A stretch of DNA of 64,000 nucleotides from Paracoccus lutimaris (lineage in GTDB: Bacteria > Pseudomonadota > Alphaproteobacteria > Rhodobacterales > Rhodobacteraceae): assembly GCF_003337565.1 (NCBI RefSeq), contig NZ_QPJL01000010.1, positions 90,969 through 154,968 of the forward strand, written 5' to 3'. Under the pieces are notes generated by a model. That model saw only the letters and a program-made list of their open reading frames with translations. It made no database searches and was not told the DNA's origin. Shown here piece by piece: positions 32,238 through 42,131 of this stretch. Position numbers and translations under genes: made by a program. Every line of letters starts with the position of its first letter. Position 1 is the stretch's first letter.

Positions 32238-33103
32238 TGCCGCACCTTCAGGAAACGCCGGTTCAGGGCGACGAAAATCAGGCTGAGGATGGCGACGATC
32301 AGCATGGCGGTGACCGCCAGGGCCGAGCCCATCGGCCGGTTGTCCAGATCCAGCATCTGCGCCTGGATCATGTTGGCGATCATCGGGATCTTGCCGCCGC
32401 CGATCAGCGTCGGCGTGACATAGTCGCCAATGGTCGGGATGAAGACGATCAGCGAGGCCGCGACCACGCCCGGCATCGCCAAAGGCAGCGTCACCCGCCA
32501 GAAGGTCATCGCCCGGCTTTCGCCCAGATCCCGCCCGGCCTCCAGAAGCGAGCGGTCGATCTTTTCCAGCGCGATGAAGATCGGCAGGATCGCGAAGGGC
32601 GCATAGGCATGCGCCAGCGTGATGACGATCGAGTTCACGTTATACAGGATGAAGGTCAGCGGCTCTTCGATGATGCCCAGCGATTTCAGGCCCGAATTGA
32701 TGACACCGTTATAGCCCAGGATCACCTTCCACAGGAACACCCGCACCAGATAGCTGGTCCAGAAGGGAATGGTGATCAGAAACAGCCACATGCCCTTGCG
32801 CTGCGGCGAGACGGCAAAGCTGAGGAAATAGGCCACCGGGAATGCCAGCCCCACCGTGACCAGCGTCACCAGCGCCGCCACCCCCAGAGACCGCAGCATG
32901 ATCTTGTGAAAGATCGGGTCACCCCAGACCGCGACATAGTTTTCCAGCGTGAATTCGCGGATGATGGTCAGGTAGCCATCCTTGAAAAAGGAATAGGCCA
33001 GAATGGTCAGCAGGGGCGCCATCAGCACCAGCAGCGCATAGCCAAAGGGCGGCGCGATCAGGCTATAGCCCTGCACCGCCTGCGATCGGTTTCCTGATGC
33101 CAT
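32234..33103 (-). CDS. potB: Polyamine-type ABC transporter permease (PotB-like)
   Basis: A 289-residue permease, first gene of the operon, with six helices and the EAA loop L-L-E-A-G-R-D-L-G-E-S-R-A-M-T-F near residue 200. The N-terminus M-A-S-G-N-R-S-Q is cytoplasmic. No periplasmic PotD-like binding protein is encoded next to the operon on either side, so the receptor must be elsewhere and the substrate (polyamine or other cation/organic acid) is open. Confidence 0.9.
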   Translation of the reverse strand: MASGNRSQAVQGYSLIAPPFGYALLVLMAPLLTILAYSFFKDGYLTIIREFTLENYVAVWGDPIFHKIMLRSLGVAALVTLVTVGLAFPVAYFLSFAVSPQRKGMWLFLITIPFWTSYLVRVFLWKVILGYNGVINSGLKSLGIIEEPLTFILYNVNSIVITLAHAYAPFAILPIFIALEKIDRSLLEAGRDLGESRAMTFWRVTLPLAMPGVVAASLIVFIPTIGDYVTPTLIGGGKIPMIANMIQAQMLDLDNRPMGSALAVTAMLIVAILSLIFVALNRRFLKVRQ

Positions 33104-33251
33104 CCCTGTCCCGCGCCTGAAACTGCGTGCTTTTCTGTCGCCAAGCTTTCATATCCGCGCGACAAGGGGAAGTGTTTTTCGGCACCTCTGACGGCGGGGC
33201 AGCGGACCGGCCCAGACCGCGCGGCAGGGACATGATCGGACCGGCCCCGCG

Positions 33252-34784
33252 CTATTCTGCGGCCTCGCTGGAGGCATCGGGGTCTTCGGGCGCAGTCAAT
33301 GCTTCAACGCCGTCATGATCGACCTCAAGCCGCTTTTGCGTGCGCGCGCCCAGTTCGCGCAGCATCTCGGCCTGGCGGATGACATTGCCGGGGCCGCGGG
33401 TCAGGCGGTCCATGGCGGTGGCGTGGCTTTTCTGCGCGCGGTCCAGCGCCAGCCCCACATCCTCGATGGCCGAAACGAAGCCGTGCAGCTTGTCGTAAAG
33501 CTGGCCCGCGCGGCTGGCGATGACCATGGCGTTCGACTCGCGCCGCTCGACCGTCCAGATGTGATCGACGGTGCGCAGGGTCAGCATCAGGGTCGTGGGC
33601 GTCGCCAGCCCGACGCGGTTTTCCATCGCATGCCGCGCAAGGTCCGGATCGACGCGCAGCGCCTCGGAAAACGCGCCTTCGATGGGGATGAACATCAGCA
33701 CATAATCGACCGAGCCCTCGTCCAGCGCCTGGTAGCCCTTGGCGGCAAGCTGGGCGACATGGGTGCGGATCGCGGCGACATGGCGGCGCAGGGCGGCGTC
33801 GCGGGTCGGGCCGTCCTCGGCATTCACCGCCTCTTCATAGGCGTTCAGCGACACCTTGCTGTCGATCACCAACAGCTTGCGCTGCGGCATCTTGACGATC
33901 ACGTCGGGCCGCCAGCGCCGGCCCTCGGCGTCGCGCTGGCTGGATTGCACCTCGTAATGGGTGCCGGCGATCAGGCCCGAATCCTCAAGGATGCGTTCAA
34001 GGATCATCTCGCCCCAGGCACCGCGCTTCTGGCTGTCGCCCTTGAGCGCGCGGGTCAGCGCCACCGCCTCGCGCGAGATATCCTCGGAACGCTTGTGCAG
34101 ATATTCGATCTGCTCGCGCAGCCGCGCGCCCTCTTCGTCCAGAACCTTGTTGCGGCTTTGCAATTCGGTCTGAAAGCGGTGGACCTGATCGCGGAACGGG
34201 TTCAGCAGCGCGTGCAGTTGTTCGCCATGGGCCTTTTGCATCTCGGCGCCCTGCGATTTCAGCGTCTCATTGGCCATCAGGCGGAACTGGCCGGTCATTT
34301 CCTCGCGCAGCTGGCGCAGGGTCTCGATGTCGCGGGCGGCGGTCTCGCGGTCCTTGTCGGCAGCCAGCCGGGTCTCGGCCAGCTCACGCTCAAGCCGCGA
34401 AACGGACTGGCGTTCGCGGTGCAGAGCGTCGGTCAGCCCGTCACGTTCCTCAAGCAGTTCGGCCAGCCGGGCCTCGCGCGTGTCCAACCGCACATCCAGC
34501 TGGCCAGCGCGCAGGGCCTGTTCGCGGGCGGTCTGCGCCTCGGCGCGCAATTGCGGCTCAAGCTCGGCGATGCGTTCGGCGCGGCGGGCCAGTTCGTCGG
34601 TCTGGCGTCGCCCCTCGGCCTGCAGCCAGTCCAGATCGGCGCGCAGGGCGCCCTCGCGCCGGCGCTGGAACCAATAGACCAGCAGCATGACGATCAGCCC
34701 GGCCGCCGTCACGGCGAAGGCATTCTGCATCGTCGAAAGATCGCCTGTCCACGCCTCAAGGCGCGTGGCCCAGTTTTCGGGCAT
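33252..34784 (-). CDS. rmuC: DNA recombination protein RmuC
   Basis: A 510-residue RmuC-family protein that limits inversions at short repeats. One N-terminal membrane helix (about residues 21-40) is followed by a long coiled coil rich in Arg/Glu/Gln (45-200). The nuclease-like RmuC domain follows, with K-R-G-A-W-G-E-M-I-L-E-R-I-L-E-D-S-G-L and R-R-W-R-P-D-V-I-V-K-M-P, then L-L-V-I-D-S-K-V-S-L-N-A-Y. It is monocistronic and divergent from the FMN reductase gene. Confidence 0.92.
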   Translation of the reverse strand: MPENWATRLEAWTGDLSTMQNAFAVTAAGLIVMLLVYWFQRRREGALRADLDWLQAEGRRQTDELARRAERIAELEPQLRAEAQTAREQALRAGQLDVRLDTREARLAELLEERDGLTDALHRERQSVSRLERELAETRLAADKDRETAARDIETLRQLREEMTGQFRLMANETLKSQGAEMQKAHGEQLHALLNPFRDQVHRFQTELQSRNKVLDEEGARLREQIEYLHKRSEDISREAVALTRALKGDSQKRGAWGEMILERILEDSGLIAGTHYEVQSSQRDAEGRRWRPDVIVKMPQRKLLVIDSKVSLNAYEEAVNAEDGPTRDAALRRHVAAIRTHVAQLAAKGYQALDEGSVDYVLMFIPIEGAFSEALRVDPDLARHAMENRVGLATPTTLMLTLRTVDHIWTVERRESNAMVIASRAGQLYDKLHGFVSAIEDVGLALDRAQKSHATAMDRLTRGPGNVIRQAEMLRELGARTQKRLEVDHDGVEALTAPEDPDASSEAAE

Positions 34785-35148
34785 TGCTCACCTGCCTGTT
34801 CTATACCGGCCAATGTTTCCCTTTTGTACCGATTTTGCAAGCCCTGAGGGCAACGAAACGCAACAGCCCGCGGCGAAAACGGGGCCTCAAGGACGCCCTG
34901 TAGTTGCATATTTCGCTGGATCCGCCCGGAACATCGCCCGGCGCTCGGCCAAGAGGTCAACGTTCTGGAGTGTATGAATTTCCGCGACTGTATATAGAAA
35001 ATATCTAATTTATTTACATAACATATTGATTATTATTATATCATAACGAAGAAGATGGCCGCACCCCTTCACCAGCATCGCAAAACCTCTTCCATCATGC
35101 CGGAACGCGGCCTAGCTTTTCAGAACCATCGCAAACAGGAGATCTCGC
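34785..35148. other. Intergenic region with an extreme AT-rich block
   Basis: There is no gene in these 364 bases. Positions 34989-35048 are about 14% GC by my count, against roughly 65% around. This block holds several TATAAT-like and TTATTTAC-like strings and lies about 100 bases before the FMN reductase gene. The segment 34785-34985 has ordinary composition and no structure I recognise. Promoters for both divergent genes should lie here. Confidence 0.6.
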
Positions 35149-35697
35149 ATGGCCAAGACCGTCGCTGTGATGATCGGATCGCTTCGCAAGGAATCGATCA
35201 ACCGGAAATACACCAAAGCTCTGGAGAAACTGGCCGGAGACCGCCTGCAGTTCCATGAGCTGCATATCGGCGACCTGCCCCATTACAACGACGATCTGTG
35301 GGACAACATCCCCGAGGCGGTGGCCCGGTTCAAGGATCGGCTGAACAATTCCGACGCGGTGCTGGCGATCACGCCGGAATATAACCGCAGCTATCCGGGC
35401 GTGATCAAGAATGCCATCGACTGGGGCACACGGCCCTATGGCCAGAACAGCTGGGCGGCCAAGCCCGCCACCGTCACCGGCACCTCGCCGGGCGCGGTCG
35501 GCACGGCGGTCGCGCAGGCGCATCTGCGCAGCGACCTGATCTCGGTCGGGGCCATCGTGATGACCATGCCCGAGGCCTATATCCAGTGGAAACCCGACGC
35601 CTATGCCCCCGATGGCAGCGTCACCGACGAGTCGACCCGGAATTTCCTGCAGGGCTTTGTCGACCGCTTCATCGCCTGGATCGACAAGCACGGCTGA
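35149..35697 (+). CDS. NADPH-dependent FMN reductase (chromate/quinone reductase family)
   Basis: A 182-residue flavodoxin-fold reductase of the ChrR/YieF family, using NAD(P)H to reduce quinones, chromate or free FMN. The FMN phosphate loop is I-G-S-L-R-K-E-S-I-N-R near residue 8, the family motif T-P-E-Y-N-R-S-Y-P-G-V-I-K-N-A-I-D-W lies near 77, and the G-T-S-P-G-A-V-G-T segment is near 107. SD CAGGAGATC is upstream of ATG 35149. The gene follows an AT-rich block that may drive regulated expression. Confidence 0.9.
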   Translation: MAKTVAVMIGSLRKESINRKYTKALEKLAGDRLQFHELHIGDLPHYNDDLWDNIPEAVARFKDRLNNSDAVLAITPEYNRSYPGVIKNAIDWGTRPYGQNSWAAKPATVTGTSPGAVGTAVAQAHLRSDLISVGAIVMTMPEAYIQWKPDAYAPDGSVTDESTRNFLQGFVDRFIAWIDKHG

Positions 35698-35718
35698 GCG
35701 CCGCAGGGACGAAACGAA

Positions 35719-35748
35719 AAAGGGCCGCGCGGTTTCGCGCGGCCCTTT
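35719..35748. terminator. Bidirectional terminator between FMN reductase and rpoD
   Basis: A 12-bp perfect stem (AAAGGGCCGCGC / GCGCGGCCCTTT) with a 6-base loop. In the rpoD direction it is followed by TTTTTCG, so it is strongest for rpoD. Confidence 0.9.
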
Positions 35749-35769
35749 GAACTCGCGGGCGCCCTACCC

Positions 35770-37758
35770 TTACTGGTCGAGGAAGCTGCGCAGCTTGCGC
35801 GAGCGCGAGGGGTGCTTGAGCTTGCGCAGCGCCTTGGCCTCGATCTGACGGATGCGTTCGCGGGTGACGCTGAACTGCTGGCCGACCTCTTCCAGCGTGT
35901 GGTCGGTGTTCATGCCGATGCCGAAGCGCATGCGCAGAACCCGTTCCTCGCGCGGGGTGAGACTGGCCAGAACCCGGGTCGTGGTTTCCTTGAGGTTTTC
36001 CTGAATGGCCGAATCCAGCGGCAGGACGGCATTCTTGTCCTCGATGAAATCGCCAAGCTGGCTGTCCTCCTCGTCCCCGATCGGGGTTTCGAGGCTGATC
36101 GGCTCCTTGGCGATCTTCATCACCTTGCGGACCTTTTCCAGCGGCATCTGCAGCTTTTCGGCCAGTTCTTCCGGCGTCGGCTCGCGGCCGATCTCGTGCA
36201 GCATCTGGCGGCCGGTGCGGACCAGCTTGTTGATCGTCTCGATCATGTGGACCGGGATACGGATCGTGCGGGCCTGATCGGCGATGCTTCGCGTGATCGC
36301 CTGACGGATCCACCAGGTCGCATAGGTCGAGAACTTGTAGCCGCGACGATACTCGAACTTGTCGACGGCCTTCATCAGACCGATATTGCCTTCCTGAATA
36401 AGATCAAGGAATTGCAAGCCACGGTTCGTGTATTTCTTGGCGATCGAGATCACCAGACGCAGGTTCGCCTCGACCATTTCCTTCTTGGCCTGACGCGATT
36501 CCTTTTCGCCGCGCTGGACCTGGTTCACGATGCGGCGGAATTCCTCGATATCGACGCCGACATGCTGACCGACCATGGCCATTTCGCCGCGCAGACCTTC
36601 GACCTGCGGGCGCGATTTCTCAAACAGCGACTGCCAGCCGCGGCCCTTGTTCTCGGCCATGCGATCGACCCAGGTCGGGTCGAGTTCAGCACCGCGATAG
36701 ACGTCGATGAATTCGCGGCGGTTGATGCGGGCGGCATCGGCCAGCTTCACCATGCCCGAGTCGATGGTCACGATGCGGCGGTTGATGCCATAGATCTGGT
36801 CAACCAGCGCCTCGATGCGGTTGTTGTGTAGATGCAGCTCGTTGACCAGCCCGACGATGCGCGAGCGCAGCACCTGATAGGCCAGCTCGTCGGTGGCCGA
36901 GAAGGTGCCGTCCTCGTTCAGGGTCGCGGACATGCGGTTGTCCTGCATATGCGCCAGTTCTTCATAGCCCTGCGCAATCGATTCCAGCGTTTCCAGAACC
37001 TTCGGCTTGAGGCTGGCCTCCATCGCCGCCAGCGACAGGTTCTGGCCGTCGTCATCCTCGTCGTCTTCATCGCCGCGCGACATCGGATTGCCGTCGGCGT
37101 CCAGCTCTTCCTGGTCCTGACCGCCGCCCGAAGACGTGGCCGGACGCGCGCTATCGGTGTCCAGCACCACCTCGTCATCGCCCTCGTCGTCCATCGAGCG
37201 GCCGAAGGTGGTTTCAAGGTCGATCACGTCGCGCAAGAGGATGTCTTCGTCCAGAAGCTCCTGACGCCACATGGTGATGGCCTTGAAGGTCAGCGGGCTT
37301 TCGCACAGGCCGGCGATCATGGTGTTGCGGCCGGCCTCGATGCGCTTGGCGATGGCGATCTCGCCCTCGCGCGAAAGCAGCTCGACCGAGCCCATCTCGC
37401 GCAGATACATGCGCACCGGGTCGTCGGTGCGGTCCAGCTTTTCGGTTTCGGTCGCGGCGACCGCGATCTCGCGCGAGCCGGAACCGGTCGCGACGATCTC
37501 GCCGCCCTGTTCGCCCTCTTCCGCCTCTTCGTCGCTTTCGACCACGCGGATGTCCATTTCGGACAGCATGGACATCACGTCCTCGATCTGGTCCGAGCTG
37601 ACCTGTTCGGGCGGCAGGACGGCATTGAGCTGGTCATAGGTGATGAAGCCACGCTCACGCCCTTCGGCGATCATGCGTTTGACCGCAGCCTGCGACATGT
37701 CCAGCGAATGATCGTCATCCTTGGTGTCGGGCTTCTGGTCGTCGTCGTTGGCTGCCAT
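35770..37758 (-). CDS. rpoD: RNA polymerase sigma factor RpoD (sigma-70)
   Basis: The 662-residue primary sigma factor. Region 1.1 lies at the N-terminus, an acidic non-conserved insert spans about 195-250 (D-D-E-G-D-D-E-V and E-D-D-E-D-D-D-G), and the region 2 core shows the [14 protein letters not shown] -10 recognition helix. Region 4.2 ends [18 protein letters not shown]. Start is ATG 37758 (M-A-A-N-D-D-D-Q) with AAGGGAACC upstream; the in-frame upstream ATG lies within the GANTC-rich leader and is unlikely. Confidence 0.97.
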   Translation of the reverse strand: MAANDDDQKPDTKDDDHSLDMSQAAVKRMIAEGRERGFITYDQLNAVLPPEQVSSDQIEDVMSMLSEMDIRVVESDEEAEEGEQGGEIVATGSGSREIAVAATETEKLDRTDDPVRMYLREMGSVELLSREGEIAIAKRIEAGRNTMIAGLCESPLTFKAITMWRQELLDEDILLRDVIDLETTFGRSMDDEGDDEVVLDTDSARPATSSGGGQDQEELDADGNPMSRGDEDDEDDDGQNLSLAAMEASLKPKVLETLESIAQGYEELAHMQDNRMSATLNEDGTFSATDELAYQVLRSRIVGLVNELHLHNNRIEALVDQIYGINRRIVTIDSGMVKLADAARINRREFIDVYRGAELDPTWVDRMAENKGRGWQSLFEKSRPQVEGLRGEMAMVGQHVGVDIEEFRRIVNQVQRGEKESRQAKKEMVEANLRLVISIAKKYTNRGLQFLDLIQEGNIGLMKAVDKFEYRRGYKFSTYATWWIRQAITRSIADQARTIRIPVHMIETINKLVRTGRQMLHEIGREPTPEELAEKLQMPLEKVRKVMKIAKEPISLETPIGDEEDSQLGDFIEDKNAVLPLDSAIQENLKETTTRVLASLTPREERVLRMRFGIGMNTDHTLEEVGQQFSVTRERIRQIEAKALRKLKHPSRSRKLRSFLDQ

Positions 37759-37778
37759 GCTGGTTCCCTTGAAGCGGT

Positions 37779-37891
37779 GATTCGCAATTGGGCGAATCGG
37801 GATCGGGTTTGGGTTCGGTTCTAGCCGAATCACGGGCCGATTCATAGCCCATGACGGTCGGCGGAGCCGAGTGATTCGGCGCGGGTGATTC
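37779..37891. promoter_or_regulatory. Cluster of six GANTC (CcrM) sites upstream of rpoD
   Basis: GANTC pentamers lie at 37779, 37794, 37827, 37839, 37873 and 37887 (first base of each). The first two form a perfect 7-bp dyad, GATTCGC-N6-GCGAATC. Most copies extend to GATTCG or its complement. The cluster fills the space between dnaG and rpoD. Confidence 0.75.
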
Positions 37892-37900
37892 GCGCCCGGT

Positions 37901-39844
37901 CTAGCGGCGCGGCTTGCGCCAGATTTCGTTTTTCAGGGCCGCCTCAAGGACGGCCCGAAAGGATTCGCTGTCCTCGCCCAGGTCCGACAGGTCGGCGAGC
38001 GAGGGATGATCGGCCTGCTGGCGCGCACGCGCCGATTGCGCCATGCGCCAGGTCAGACCCTCATCGGCCATCCCCTCGATCTCGGCCTCGGCGCGGGCGA
38101 TTTCCTCGCGGGCGGCGCGGCGGGCCTCGATGCGGTCCAGCGCATTGGTCAGGATGCCCGAGGCGGCATCCCCCTCATGCGGGCGCAAAATGGCCGGAGC
38201 CGCCTTCACATGGGGGTCGGCCAGAATGCTTTCAAGGGCGCGCTGCCCGGCCTGCGACTGCGTCCCGGACAGCAGGTCATGGACCAGCGCGGCGCGGTCG
38301 GTGTCTTGCGGCTCAAGCCGTTCCAGCCGCGATTCCACCGGCGCGATCAGCTCGGGATGGGTGGCGCAGATCGCCAGAACCATGGCCTCGATCAGCACCT
38401 CGGCGTCATGCTCGCTGGCATCGGGCGAGGACAGCCGCGAGGCCCGCGTCGGTGCCACCGGCGCCACCGGCTGAAAGCGCGCATCGCGGTCGCGGCCCTT
38501 GCCGCCCCCCTCGCGCATGGGGCGCGCGGGACGTGCCGGGGCCTCGTCGCGGCGGCGGCGATTGTTGAAAAGCTGCCATTTCAGGTCCTTCAGCGCCTGA
38601 AAATAATGGTCGCGCGTGTCCTTGTCGGGGATTTTCGCGATCGCATCCCCCAGCGCCTTGTCCAGGGCCGCGCGGCGTTCGGGGCTGTCAAAGACCCGGC
38701 CCTCGGTCTCGCGCCGCCAGAGCAGATCGACCAGCGGCCGCGCCTCGTCCAGCACGGCGGACATGGCCCCTGCCCCCTTGGCGCGGATCAGGTCGTCCGG
38801 GTCCTGTCCCTGCGGCAGGAATGCAAAGCGCAGCGCCTGCCCCGGCGCGGTCATCGGCAGCGCCAGATCGATCAGCCGCAGAGCGGCGCGCAGACCGGCA
38901 TCATCGCCATCCAGTGCGATCACCGGCTCGGGCGAGACGCGCCACATCAGGCGCAACTGATCCTCGGTAATGGCAGTGCCAAGGGGGGCGACGGCCCCCT
39001 CGAAGCCTGCGCGAACAAGGGCGATCACGTCCATGTAACCTTCGGCCACGATCAGCGGCTTGCCCTTGGCCACCGCCGCCCGCGCGGGACCGACGTTGTA
39101 AAGGTTGCGCCCCTTGTCAAACAGCGGCGTTTCCGGGCTGTTCAGATATTTCGCCCGCGCATTCGGGTCCATCGAGCGGCCGCCAAAGGCGATGCAGCGC
39201 CCGCGCCCGTCGCGGATCGGAAAGGTGATGCGGCCCCGGAAGCGGTCAAATGGCGCGCCGCCATCATCGGGCTTGGCGACCAGCCCGGCCTCGATGATCA
39301 GCGCCGGATCAATGCCCTTGCCGCGCAAGGCGTTGAAAAGCCCCTGCCGCTGGTCGGGGGCGAAGCCGATGCCGAACTGCTCGCAGGCGGCATCGTCCAG
39401 CCCGCGCCGCGCCAGATAGGCGCGGGCATCCGCCGCAGCGCCGCCCTGCAATTGCAGGCGGAACCAGCGCGCGGCCTGTTCCATGACCTCGACCAGCCCG
39501 GTCCGGCGGTCGGCACGTTCGGCCTGCCGGGGATCGCGCTCGGGCATCTGCAACCCGGCCTCCGAGGCCAGCAGCTCGACCGCCTCCATAAAACCCATGC
39601 CCTCGGCCTCGCGCAGAAAGGTCAGCGCGTCGCCCTTGGCGTGACAGCCGAAGCAATAATAGAATCCTTTCTGGTCATCGACGTGAAAGGACGCGGTCTT
39701 TTCGCCGTGGAACGGGCAAGGCGCCCACCAGTCACCCTTGGCCTGATTCGAGCGGCGCAGATCCCACACCACCTTGCGCCCGATCACGCGCGACAAAGGC
39801 ACGCGGGCGCGGATCTCGTCGAGGAACTGGGGCGGCAGGCTCAT
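37901..39844 (-). CDS. dnaG: DNA primase
   Basis: A 647-residue primase that makes RNA primers at the replication fork. The N-terminal CHC2 zinc finger is C-P-F-H-G-E-K with C-F-G-C-H-A-K-G-D (residues about 42-70). The Toprim core has V-A-E-G-Y-M-D-V near 270 and A-L-D-G-D-D-A-G near 313. The C-terminal DnaB-binding region is helical. It lies directly upstream of rpoD, as in the classical macromolecular-synthesis operon, but rpsU is not next to it. Confidence 0.96.
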   Translation of the reverse strand: MSLPPQFLDEIRARVPLSRVIGRKVVWDLRRSNQAKGDWWAPCPFHGEKTASFHVDDQKGFYYCFGCHAKGDALTFLREAEGMGFMEAVELLASEAGLQMPERDPRQAERADRRTGLVEVMEQAARWFRLQLQGGAAADARAYLARRGLDDAACEQFGIGFAPDQRQGLFNALRGKGIDPALIIEAGLVAKPDDGGAPFDRFRGRITFPIRDGRGRCIAFGGRSMDPNARAKYLNSPETPLFDKGRNLYNVGPARAAVAKGKPLIVAEGYMDVIALVRAGFEGAVAPLGTAITEDQLRLMWRVSPEPVIALDGDDAGLRAALRLIDLALPMTAPGQALRFAFLPQGQDPDDLIRAKGAGAMSAVLDEARPLVDLLWRRETEGRVFDSPERRAALDKALGDAIAKIPDKDTRDHYFQALKDLKWQLFNNRRRRDEAPARPARPMREGGGKGRDRDARFQPVAPVAPTRASRLSSPDASEHDAEVLIEAMVLAICATHPELIAPVESRLERLEPQDTDRAALVHDLLSGTQSQAGQRALESILADPHVKAAPAILRPHEGDAASGILTNALDRIEARRAAREEIARAEAEIEGMADEGLTWRMAQSARARQQADHPSLADLSDLGEDSESFRAVLEAALKNEIWRKPRR

Positions 39845-39893
39845 GCGGTCTTATATCGGGTCGGGGGCGGCTGATGCAAAGGACAATCGCGCG

Positions 39894-40478
39894 TCACGCG
39901 CCGACCGCCCCGCGCACGAGGTCCCAATAGATGGCGACGACCCGATCCTGATCCAGGCGCCCGCCCTCGCGATACCAGTTGGTGACGCCGGTCAGCATGG
40001 CGATCAGCGCCATGGTGGTCAGGCGGCTGTCGGGTACGGACATGGTGCCCTGCGCCTCGCCCGCGATCAGGATCGCCTCCAGCGCGTCCTCATAGCGGCG
40101 GCGCAGCTCGGCGATGACGCGGCGGTTCCCGGGCGCAAGGTTGCGCAGCTCCATATAGGACAGAAACACCGCCTCGGGGCGTTCAAGGCTGGTCTTGATG
40201 TGAAAGCGCAGGAAACGCTCCAGCCGCTCCAGCGCCGGGCGGGCGGGATCATCCTGCCAGGCCGCCAGCAAATCCTCCATATGGCTGTGCATCAGGTCTG
40301 CCAGCAGCGCCTGCTTGTCGGGCGTATAGGTATAAAGCGCGCCGACCTGCAGCCCGACCTCGGCCGCGATCTGGCGCATCGAGACGGCGGCAAAACCATG
40401 GCGCGCGAACAGCCTGCGCGCCGCGTCGCGAACCAGAGGTCCAGTGATTTCCGCCTTTGAGCCCTGCGTCCTTGCCAT
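39894..40478 (-). CDS. TetR/AcrR-family transcriptional regulator
   Basis: A 194-residue repressor-type protein. The N-terminal helix-turn-helix has A-A-R-R-L-F-A-R-H-G-F-A-A-V-S-M-R-Q-I-A and A-E-V-G-L-Q-V-G-A-L-Y-T-Y-T. The C-terminal ligand-binding half is helical. The start is ATG 40478 (M-A-R-T-Q-G-S-K). It is divergent from a lipoprotein gene followed by lldD, which it could control, but no operator was identified. Related regulators in this group often sit beside acyl-CoA metabolism genes; none is here. Confidence 0.87.
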   Translation of the reverse strand: MARTQGSKAEITGPLVRDAARRLFARHGFAAVSMRQIAAEVGLQVGALYTYTPDKQALLADLMHSHMEDLLAAWQDDPARPALERLERFLRFHIKTSLERPEAVFLSYMELRNLAPGNRRVIAELRRRYEDALEAILIAGEAQGTMSVPDSRLTTMALIAMLTGVTNWYREGGRLDQDRVVAIYWDLVRGAVGA

Positions 40479-40576
40479 GCCGCCTTCTAGGCGGGAAAGC
40501 CGCCCGCAGGAAGACCGCATCTTGCCCCTGCGTCCCGGCTGGTCCTATGTAACGGGATGGCAGGCGTTCGGGGGAT

Positions 40577-40936
40577 ATGGGCATGAGCTTGCGGCTGATC
40601 GGAGGCGCGCTGACGCTGATTGCGCTGACCGCCTGTGGCGACCGCACGCATGACTATCCCGCATTGCTGCCGACGGCACAGATCCTGGCCGACCCCGCGA
40701 TCCCCGCCCATGCCGGCGATGCCGCCAGAGACGACAGCCTTGGCGCATCTCTGGACGCCCGCGGCAAGGCGCTGGCCGGACGTGCAGGCGGACCGCCCAT
40801 GGCCAGCAATGCCGATCTGCAATCGCGCGCCGATGCGCTGCGCGCCCGCGCCGCGATCCTGTCGCAACAATCGCTTGACGACCCGGACTGCCCCGCCGAC
40901 CAGCCGGATTGCGCCGGCCAATCCGCTCAGGACTGA
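40577..40936 (+). CDS. Small predicted lipoprotein
   Basis: A 119-residue protein with a lipoprotein signal peptide (G-G-A-L-T-L-I-A-L-T-A-C-G-D; Cys20). The mature part is Ala/Asp-rich, probably helical around residues 55-95, and ends with two Cys in D-D-P-D-C-P-A-D-Q-P-D-C. The start could also be ATG 40583. No family is recognised. lldD starts 16 bases later with its own good SD, so the two may be co-transcribed. Confidence 0.65.
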   Translation: MGMSLRLIGGALTLIALTACGDRTHDYPALLPTAQILADPAIPAHAGDAARDDSLGASLDARGKALAGRAGGPPMASNADLQSRADALRARAAILSQQSLDDPDCPADQPDCAGQSAQD

Positions 40937-40952
40937 CAAAGGAGATTTACCG

Positions 40953-42116
40953 ATGCCCGTCATCACCTGCATTGACGATCTGAAAAAGATTTACCGCCGG
41001 CGCACGCCGCGCATGTTTTACGATTACGCCGAAAGCGGCAGCTATACCGAAGGCACCTTCCGCGCCAACAGCGACGATTTCCAGCGCATCAAGCTGCGCC
41101 AGAAGGTCGCCGTGGACATGTCCGGCCGTTCGACCGAAAGCACGATGATCGGGCAAAAAGTGACCATGCCGGTGGCGCTGGCGCCGGTCGGCATGACCGG
41201 CATGCAATCCGCCGATGGCGAGATCAAGGCGGCGACGGCGGCCAAGAAATTCGGCGTCCCCTTCACGCTGTCCACGATGTCCATCTGCTCGATCGAGGAT
41301 GTGGCCGAGGCCACCGGCCATCCGTTCTGGTTCCAGCTTTACGTCATGCGTGATCAGGAATTCGTCGAGAACATCATCGAACGCGCGAAAAAGGCCAATT
41401 GCTCGGCGCTGGTGCTGACGCTGGATCTGCAAATTCTGGGCCAGCGCCACAAGGACCTGAAAAACGGCCTGTCCGCGCCGCCCAAGCTGACGCTGCCGGT
41501 GATGCTGGACCTGGCGACGAAATGGTCCTGGGGTCTTGAGATGCTGCAGACCAAGCGCCGCAGCTTTGGCAATATCGTCGGCCATGCCAAGGGCGTCGGC
41601 GACACGCGTTCGTTGATGAGCTGGACCGCCGAGCAGTTCGATCCGCAGCTGGATTGGGACAAGATCGCACGTATCCGCGACCTTTGGGGCGGCAAGCTGA
41701 TCCTCAAGGGCATCAACGACCCTGACGACGCCCGCATGGCCGCTGATTTCGGCGCCGATGCCATCGTGGTCAGCAATCATGGCGGGCGTCAGCTGGACGG
41801 GGCCGTCAGCTCAATCCGCATGCTGCCCGAGATCGTTCAGGCCGTGGGCGACCAGGTCGAGATCCATCTCGACAGCGGCATCCGCTCGGGCCAGGACGTC
41901 CTGAAGGCGCTGGCCATGGGGGCGCATGCGACGATGATCGGACGCGCCTTCATCTATGGGCTGGGCGCCATGGGCGAGGCCGGCGTCACCAAGGCGCTCG
42001 AGGTCATCCACAAGGAACTGGACGTGACCATGGCGCTTTGCGGCGAAAAGGATGTCAAGCATCTTGGCCGCCACAACCTGCTGATCCCCAAGGATTTCCT
42101 TGAGCCTTACGCCTGA
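40953..42116 (+). CDS. lldD: FMN-dependent L-lactate dehydrogenase / alpha-hydroxy acid oxidase
   Basis: A 387-residue TIM-barrel flavoenzyme that oxidises L-lactate (or a related 2-hydroxy acid) to the keto acid, passing electrons to the quinone pool. Family blocks are F-Y-D-Y-A-E-S-G-S near residue 25, A-P-V-G-M-T-G near 77, and the FMN/catalytic S-N-H-G-G-R-Q-L-D-G (active-site His) near 275. The SD AAAGGAG lies 8 bases before ATG 40953. LldD is most likely; glycolate or mandelate as substrate cannot be excluded. Confidence 0.9.
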   Translation: MPVITCIDDLKKIYRRRTPRMFYDYAESGSYTEGTFRANSDDFQRIKLRQKVAVDMSGRSTESTMIGQKVTMPVALAPVGMTGMQSADGEIKAATAAKKFGVPFTLSTMSICSIEDVAEATGHPFWFQLYVMRDQEFVENIIERAKKANCSALVLTLDLQILGQRHKDLKNGLSAPPKLTLPVMLDLATKWSWGLEMLQTKRRSFGNIVGHAKGVGDTRSLMSWTAEQFDPQLDWDKIARIRDLWGGKLILKGINDPDDARMAADFGADAIVVSNHGGRQLDGAVSSIRMLPEIVQAVGDQVEIHLDSGIRSGQDVLKALAMGAHATMIGRAFIYGLGAMGEAGVTKALEVIHKELDVTMALCGEKDVKHLGRHNLLIPKDFLEPYA

Positions 42117-42131
42117 GGCGGCCACTGCGGA

